From: Hydrangea macrophylla
Lineage: Eukaryota; Streptophyta; Magnoliopsida; Cornales; Hydrangeaceae
Assembly: GCA_033977485.1 (NCBI GenBank)
Contig: CM066989.1
Coordinates: 33,891,095 to 33,955,094, forward strand
DNA length: 64,000 nt
Direction of reading: 5' to 3'
Part shown: piece after piece, positions 58,801 through 64,000 of the stretch
How positions within the stretch are numbered: the stretch's first letter is position 1
Layout of the letters: the number at the start of each line of letters is the position of its first letter
Made by a program: the position numbers and the translations under genes
The notes under the pieces: generated by a model
What the model was told of the DNA's origin: nothing
Database searches by the model: none
Seen by the model: the letters and a program-made list of their open reading frames with translations, nothing else

Positions 58801-59088
58801 TGGATGCTAATTGAGGCCCGTCGAAAGACGGGGCGAGTTGAGGGTGTTTTAGTCGCGACAAAGGCTCCTTCCTCTCTCGTACCAAAACCCCGAACCAAGT
58901 TCTTTGGTTATGAAGGGCCGGTGCCCTTATCCGCTTGGGTGAGTCAAAATTAGGTTTCTTGGTTCCTTAAAGACCAAGTGGCGACTCTGTATCAGTTTTC
59001 AACAGACCTACCATTTTCTTCCTTTGATTCAAAATCATAACAAGTTTCAAAATCAAACAAAAGAAGCGGTGGAATCCCGGTATCCACA
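55820..59088 (+). mobile_element. Solo Tat LTR, 3269 bp
   Basis: Starts TGTAGACACCCC, ends GGTATCCACA and is bounded by GTATC on both sides, so two LTRs recombined and deleted the interior. It belongs to the short LTR form without the duplicated block of X1-X3. It holds seven TTGACC boxes in 56111-56175, two GC palindromes at 56680-56720, CTATATAAA near 56861 and a run of about 18 G near 56889. It sits between the two CACTA genes and is younger than the CACTA insertion. Confidence 0.95.
56861..56869 (+). promoter_or_regulatory. TATA box of the solo LTR
   Basis: CTATATAAA, followed by the poly-G run and a purine-rich leader. Conserved with 931-940 (minus). Confidence 0.5.
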
Positions 59089-59093
59089 GTATC

Positions 59094-59890
59094 ATAGAAG
59101 AGGTTTTACATAAGCACAAAACACGAAGTTGCTTAATTAGCTTCGAAACTTATTTATTGCTTAATTTTTTTTCCAGCTTCTTTCCTTTTTTTAAATGAGT
59201 AATGTCATGGTTTCATAATTGAATCTCAATTATGGTTCTCAAATGTTTGAGAGTTGTATGTACATATTTTTCCCCTAATGATTCTTTGCTTCTTTAACTA
59301 GAACTCATTGATGCATATTAACATTTGAAATATCTGTTACATTTCTTTATCTTCTTTCACTAACTTTCATTGTTACTGTTTATTTTGCAGCCACCAATCA
59401 GATCTATTTTAAAGGCTTGGACTTGCAAAAGTATTCCATCTTTTTCATTTTGTTTTTGGAGTAAACTTAGATTTGAAAGTCTGCAAAGGTATTCCTGATA
59501 AAATTTGGATTAAAATGCCATATTAATATTGATTACGTTGTTATTGTTGTTATTTGTTGTTTGATTTGGCCTGGATGGCAGGGAATTTGCAAGGTTTGTG
59601 AACAAAAAGCTGTGAAATACAAGTAGTTCCCAAGGTGATTGAACCACTATATTTTACATTTTTCTTTTCTTTCAATAATGTATTATTGTGTTCCTTCCCC
59701 CTTTTTCATCCACAGAAGTGGATTAAATCTCTTTTTTCATTTTCATTTTCTTTATACCACCCTATGTTCAAGATAGTAAAGCAAGAAGACCAAACCAGTG
59801 CCCTGGAATAATCATTGCATTGTGTGACCAAATTTCGTGTCTATTTTGACATCTTAATACTATCTGTATGAGATGCCTCTCAACTATCTG
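59094..59890. other. CACTA interior, possible exon fragments
   Basis: AT-rich with intron-like TTTTGCAG near 59390 and GGATGGCAG near 59580, each followed by a short open stretch. The second encodes GICKVCEQKAVKYK and a stop. Without a search I cannot tell whether these are pieces of a gene. A CT microsatellite begins at about 59898. Confidence 0.35.
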
Positions 59891-59893
59891 GAT

Positions 59894-59897
<4 letters not shown>

Positions 59898-59959
<62 letters not shown>

Positions 59960-61160
59960 CCTCTACGTTTCTCCATTTTCTTCATTCTCACTAATGCCAA
60001 CCACCAGATCCCTCCGCCATTACGAACATCACCACCTGTTATGACTCTCTTAACCTCTATATGTATGCATATATATATGTACACAGATACGTGTATATAT
60101 TTCTTCTTTTGATACTGTTTGATTTTGCTTAGTTTTCAATTGTGTATGTACATATCTCATCTTTTTAGTTTGTTTGATTTTGCTTAGTTTTTCAATTGAT
60201 GTACTGATCTTATTTCGTATAGATTTTATGTTTTTTATTGTGATTGATTTTAATTTTTTTGTGGTCTGTCTTCATTTGATTGGATCTAGCTGTTGAATCA
60301 TCTATTACTTTGAAAAACATGAAGTGTGGGCCCTTATTGATCTGTATGCTCAATGCTTTTCTTGGATTTACTAAGATTAATGTTGATTTTGTCAAATTAT
60401 ACAGCTCGTGTGGTTGTAGCAATTTTAGCATATACAATAATCTGATCAAATTAATTATATGCAGTTGGGTATACGATTAATTTTCTTTATTTTCAGTTCA
60501 CGTGGTGTTTTTATCTTGAGAAAACTTATCGAGTCCCTCTTACGCATATGGATTTCTTGAAGATTTTCCTATAAAATCACGCCATAACTGAATAGATTGG
60601 TTCATAATTGCGTTAAAAATTTTGAGTATCTAGATTTGAGGATAAAGAATTTATGAAATCAATCACATGCAGGGTAAAAATTTTTAATTTTTCATCTTTA
60701 CGAAAATGTGTGCTTTAAAAGTGTACGATTGCATCAATTATCTTTATGAACTAATAATTCTCATTTGGCTGTTTAGAGATTTCGTCAGTCAACTCAATAA
60801 CACATTGATTATTTAGTCTACATTGATTTTTCTTCTTTGTGAACTGGCGATAGTTGTAATGGTGGGGCTAATGCTACTCTCTGGTACAACTTGAGATATT
60901 TTATAGCTTATTCACTGAGTTGAAAACTAGAGCATTTTTTTAGTTTGATCTTTCTTAAACTTGATTTTCTAATGCTACTCTCTTCAAATTTTTAGATGGC
61001 TGAGAAATTCAAGGAGATGTATGTGCAAGAAACGGAGATTTATAAGCAAAAGAAGGAAGAAGAAACTGTCAACCTCAAAAGGGAAGATGAGGAATTGGTG
61101 ATAATTCAAAAGCAAGAAGCCTTGCAGTTGTTCAAGAAGAAGGAGAGAACAGAGAGTTAA
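59898..61160 (+). pseudogene. Possible captured host-gene fragment (unknown gene)
   Basis: A CT-repeat stretch at about 59898-59956 looks like a plant 5' UTR, followed by a short frame at ATG 59995 (MPTTRSLRHYEHHHLL, then stop). Near 60995, after TTTTTAG, an exon-like frame on the plus strand reads MAEKFKEMYVQETEIYKQKK and continues, rich in Glu and Lys, to a stop at about 61160. It is charged and coil-forming with no known motif. It runs opposite to the CACTA genes and upstream of a Helitron 3' end, so a captured gene piece is plausible. I do not recognise the gene. Confidence 0.35.
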
Positions 61161-61774
61161 ATCTATTTTGCCGCCTTATATCTGTCTGGAAATTGTATTG
61201 CAGTTTTTGAAGAATAGACAATTTGCAATTGTGTCAAGCACAATGAGGAGGGAATACAATTTAGCATTTTAAAGCCCTAGAAGCCATAGAAAGGCCAGAC
61301 ATGTGATTACTGATTTCCTTTTCCTACTTAGCATAAAAGATTTAATTATTATGTGACCAACACAATTTTCTATTCTGACACAACCAAAGCTCTCTAGAGG
61401 CTGGATCAAGTATTTACATTGTAGTATGCGGTGTTGTTAATTCAGTAATAGATATATATATATATATGTTTTTTAAAATAATAAATTATGAAAATTTCAT
61501 GGATTGACGTGTTTTTCTCAATGTGAGAAGTGTATGAATTGTACTTAGATATTGTACATTCTGTTCTTTGTATTTCAACTCTTTGCTTCATAATTTTGTT
61601 TTTCCTTTTCTGACAATAGCTGCAAATTTTTGAAACACTAACATGAAAAATGAAGTTTGAATCCAATGCTTTTGGGAAATGCTAAGAATACATTCATCCC
61701 CAATTCTTTAACAGTTTTTTGCACCTTACATGATAGCAATAATCATCGCTTGATATTTTACGATTTACAATAAA
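61161..61774. other. AT-rich stretch, no feature
   Basis: Looks like 3' UTR or intergenic sequence after the coil-like frame. Contains a TA repeat near 61450. No motif. Confidence 0.4.
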
Positions 61775-61791
61775 TAAATAAATAAAATTGC

Positions 61792-61820
61792 ACCCGCGCA
61801 TTGCGCGGGTTATAAGCTAG
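61792..61820 (+). mobile_element. Helitron 3' terminus
   Basis: Hairpin ACCCGCGCATTGCGCGGGT (8-bp stem, ATT loop) at 61792-61810, ten bases before the end, then CTAG at 61817-61820 followed by T. This is the canonical 3' end of plant Helitrons (CTRR with a GC-rich hairpin, insertion into AT). The 5' TC end could not be placed with confidence; the CT tract at 59898 is one candidate. No Rep/helicase gene is seen, so it would be non-autonomous. Confidence 0.82.
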
Positions 61821-62169
61821 TTCATAGTGGAAGTTCACCTATTTAAGCTTTTTTTTTCAGTGCCACTTCTTGATGCTTCACAGTTATTAAAATCAACTGA
61901 CTCACCGCGCATTGCTGGAATGTTACTTTGAAGTTAAAAAGATTTACGCTTTATGCCTTTGAGAGTACAAAATGCTAGATGAATAATTTACTTCATGTGC
62001 ATTAGATAATTCAAAATGCTAACAAAAACATCTTCATGTGCATTAGATAATTGGAAAGAACAATTAGACTTAACAAATAACAGTCCAACGTGAGACTTTA
62101 CAAAAAATAGTCCATCTACCACAAAATACAACCCCTCAAAAAACATTCAACCCTTCATGACCAAATTTA
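61821..62169. other. Spacer between Helitron end and the TNP2-like gene
   Basis: AT-rich with a short direct repeat (CTTCATGTGCATTAGATAAT, twice, at about 61992 and 62032). No gene. Confidence 0.5.
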
Positions 62170-62766
62170 CTATTCCAAAAAGTCCAGAAATTTCTTCAAT
62201 TCTGGATTATCATCCAAAATAGATTGAAACTCAATTGGTGCCGCTAAGTCGTCAACAGATGTAGTCAAGCGCTTGGGAGAATATAGAACAACAGACCATT
62301 GATCATTGTTAGGGCTCTTTGCATAGTACACTTGCTTCAAGTTTTGGAATGGACAAACGAATGGCTCATCGTTCATATGATCTTTGCTCTTCAACTTTGT
62401 CAAATCTACCTTGACCATATGGGTGTCAGGGTCGACCATACAAGCGGTCTTGTCTTCCACTCTCACCCAGTCACAATAAAAGACAGTTTCATGGAAACCT
62501 ACATAGTCTAACACCAAAATTTGCCTTATAATTCCATAATATGTCATCTCAGCTTCTTTCAAGTTTTTGTCTTTTGTACTAGACCTGAAATACGTCAAAG
62601 CTTTATACGATATACCACTATTTTGCTTTCTAACAAGTTTTTGCTCGTACGTGGTCGAAGAGAATACAAAATCATTAAGACGGTATTTATCGAACGCTTT
62701 GGCCAAAAAACTAGGTCCGTTGGCTAGACGTGCAAGCCTCGATGTCACGTCACCGATTTTCAACAA
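62170..62766 (-). pseudogene. CACTA TNP2-like gene, C-terminal DUF4216-like region
   Basis: A continuous minus-strand frame with YYGIIRQILVLDYVGFHETV, then FYCDWVRVEDKTACMVDPD, and PFVCPFQNLKQVYYAKSPN, resembling the DUF4216 segment found at the C-terminus of En/Spm-type transposases (an aromatic FxCDW-like core followed by VD and Q-x-x-QVYYA). It ends in an acidic tail ELKKFLDFLE. An intron or break separates it from the DUF4218 part upstream. Confidence 0.75.
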
Positions 62767-63277
62767 CTGAAATCATAACAAGACTTGCATTACAAATAGG
62801 TTGCTAAGGAACCATAAGTAAAACTAAGGATTGGGGTAATACTATTATTACCTCACTTGCTACCCAATTCCTGAACTCGTTGTCTATACTCGTGACTCCT
62901 TTTCTCTTTTTGCCGAGTCCGGATGCATTATATTGCCTACATTACATGAATGACAAGAATTAGATTGAAAATCATGATGCACGACAAATAATTATTCCTC
63001 CCTCAATTAAAGACACTTACACTTTCCAACTATCTATATCAGCGTGAGTCTCAAAAACATATCAAGACACTTGTTCATATTGTGTACTTGTCAGTTTCAC
63101 TGCCATGCCCTTCCCTAAAGCCTCCTCATCGGCAAAACCATTTGATTCATCAACGAAGCATTCACGACCTCCACTGCCTGGGTTTGGAATGTATTCCTTG
63201 GCATACATGGAAGCCTCCTCTGTAATGTACTCCTCTACAATGGACCCCTCAATGTACCGTGGATTCTTAACGTATGC
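62767..63277 (-). pseudogene. TNP2-like gene, connecting exons, broken
   Basis: Minus-strand fragments ASMYAKEYIPNPGSGGRECF and YVFETHADIDSWK, in the DUF4218-to-DUF4216 interval. A stop (TGA) separates the first from YVFETHAD. Intron borders near 62766 and 62940 are plausible. Confidence 0.6.
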
Positions 63278-64000
63278 TTAAAATGTTTTCATCAACCGGT
63301 CAAAAGGATACATCCAACGAAACCTAGCCAGGCCACATACTAGTGCTTCATCGCACAAATGCACCAGTAAGTGGATACTTATGTCAAAGAATGAGGGAAG
63401 AAAGTACTTTTCCAAGACACAAGTTGCCTCAGCTAAAGTTGCTTTTGCCGCCATGATGTGCTTTCTATTTACAACCTTTGCACATAATAGGGTGAAGCAT
63501 AGGCTTATCTGCATAATAGCCTTCCGGAGATCCTTATGCTTCGAAAAACAATGTCCAAACAACAAAGGGACCAATTGCATAATGACATGCCAATCATGAG
63601 ACTTGCAACCTTTCAAATCATGTGTTGCATAGCTTACTATCCTACGCAAATTAGATGAGAAATTGGAAGGGACCTTCAACTCATACAATGTATCTAGCAA
63701 CGCCTTTCTTTCGTCGTTGCTCAATGTAAAAGCTGCGAGAGGCATCATATATTTTCCAGTTTTGGGATCTTCTTTCAACCATAATGATCTTTTAATCTTC
63801 AAATCACGAAGATCCTCACGTGCCTTTACTCCGTCTTTCGATTGAGTCCCGTCTAGGCATGTGCTCACAAGATGCTCAATGATATTCTTCTCTACGTGCA
63901 TCAAATCTATCACATGACGCACTGAATGTTCCTTCCAGTAGGGCAAATCAAACAAAATTGACCTCCTAGAAAAAGCGCTCTTTAGTCTATCAGCATTACT
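63278..64000 (-). pseudogene. TNP2 transposase with DUF4218, 5' part outside the window
   Basis: The minus-strand frame (63955-63278) begins inside the protein: LPYWKEHSVRHVIDLMHVEK, NIIEHLVSTCLDG is the end of the TNP2/Transposase_21 region, then DUF4218 with THDLKGCKSHDWHVIMQ, LEKYFLPSFFDISIHLLVHL and RFRWMYPFDRLMKTF. A TAA at 63280 follows MKTF, where a Leu codon (TTA) is usual, and the coding pattern goes on (AYVKNPRYIEGSIVEEYI). Transposase would cut both ends of the element; this copy is broken at least here. The catalytic N-terminal part lies right of 64000. Confidence 0.85.

Larger units (their letters stand above)
53019..64000 (-). mobile_element. CACTA (En/Spm) DNA transposon, one end and most of its body
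   Basis: The left terminus is CACTACACCAAAA at 53019, preceded by a candidate 3-bp target copy CAA. A dense set of subterminal repeats and two CACTA genes on the minus strand follow in the order expected for the class, with the TNPA-like gene nearer this end and the TNP2-like gene further right. So 53019 is the 3' end of the element; the 5' end lies beyond 64000. It inserted in the E2 gag. Confidence 0.9.

Noticed and set aside
60280..60480. 66-aa plus-strand frame in the CACTA/Helitron interval
   Set aside because: No motif, no splice context, AT-rich codons; likely chance.
62299..62770. Plus-strand frames over the TNP2-like gene
   Set aside because: They are antisense shadows of the DUF4216-like frame.

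Overview
The window is plant nuclear DNA, most likely from a eudicot, and consists almost wholly of nested transposable elements. I found no convincing intact host gene, no rRNA or tRNA gene and no CRISPR array. The lineage calls rest on recognisable Ty3/gypsy proteins, tRNA primer sites, purine tracts, CACTA termini and target-site duplications (TSDs) that I could read directly.

Layout. (1) 1-6546: the 3' half of a minus-strand Tat-type Ty3/gypsy element (call it E0): partial LTR, purine tract, structured 3' non-coding region and, on the opposite strand, a broken multi-exon plant-mobile-domain (PMD) gene. (2) 6547-16172: an LTR scrap, then a plus-strand Tat pol fragment split by a complete minus-strand non-coding LTR element (element L, 7786-14619, TSD GAGAA). 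(3) 16173-30013: a plus-strand Tat derivative (E1) with 4.2-kb LTRs, a dead gag and no pol. (4) 30014-36088: a near-identical second copy of the segment beginning at 14173, ending in another LTR (X3). (5) 36089-53018: a minus-strand Tat element (E2) with degraded gag, protease, RT, two RNase H domains and integrase, plus an antisense DUF7745-like gene. E2 is interrupted at 39911-48373 by a young Athila element that has an intact gag-protease ORF but no RT or integrase (TSD GGTAT). (6) 53019-64000: a CACTA (En/Spm) transposon inserted in the E2 gag and running off the right edge. It carries TNPA-like and TNP2-like genes on the minus strand and contains a 3.27-kb solo Tat LTR (TSD GTATC) and a Helitron 3' end next to possible captured exons.

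How the parts relate. Nothing here forms a host pathway. The coding potential belongs to the elements: Gag/protease of the Athila derivative, the CACTA proteins, and antisense cargo genes in the Tat elements. The most unusual material is non-coding. The Tat family carries three kinds of repeated self-complementary motif in its internal region, extra copies of its purine-tract sequence, and LTRs holding variable numbers of W-box (TTGACC) and GC-rich palindromic modules. The Athila element independently shows CG-dense palindrome modules in its LTRs and its 3' internal region. All divergence and copy-number statements are eye counts, not computed alignments.
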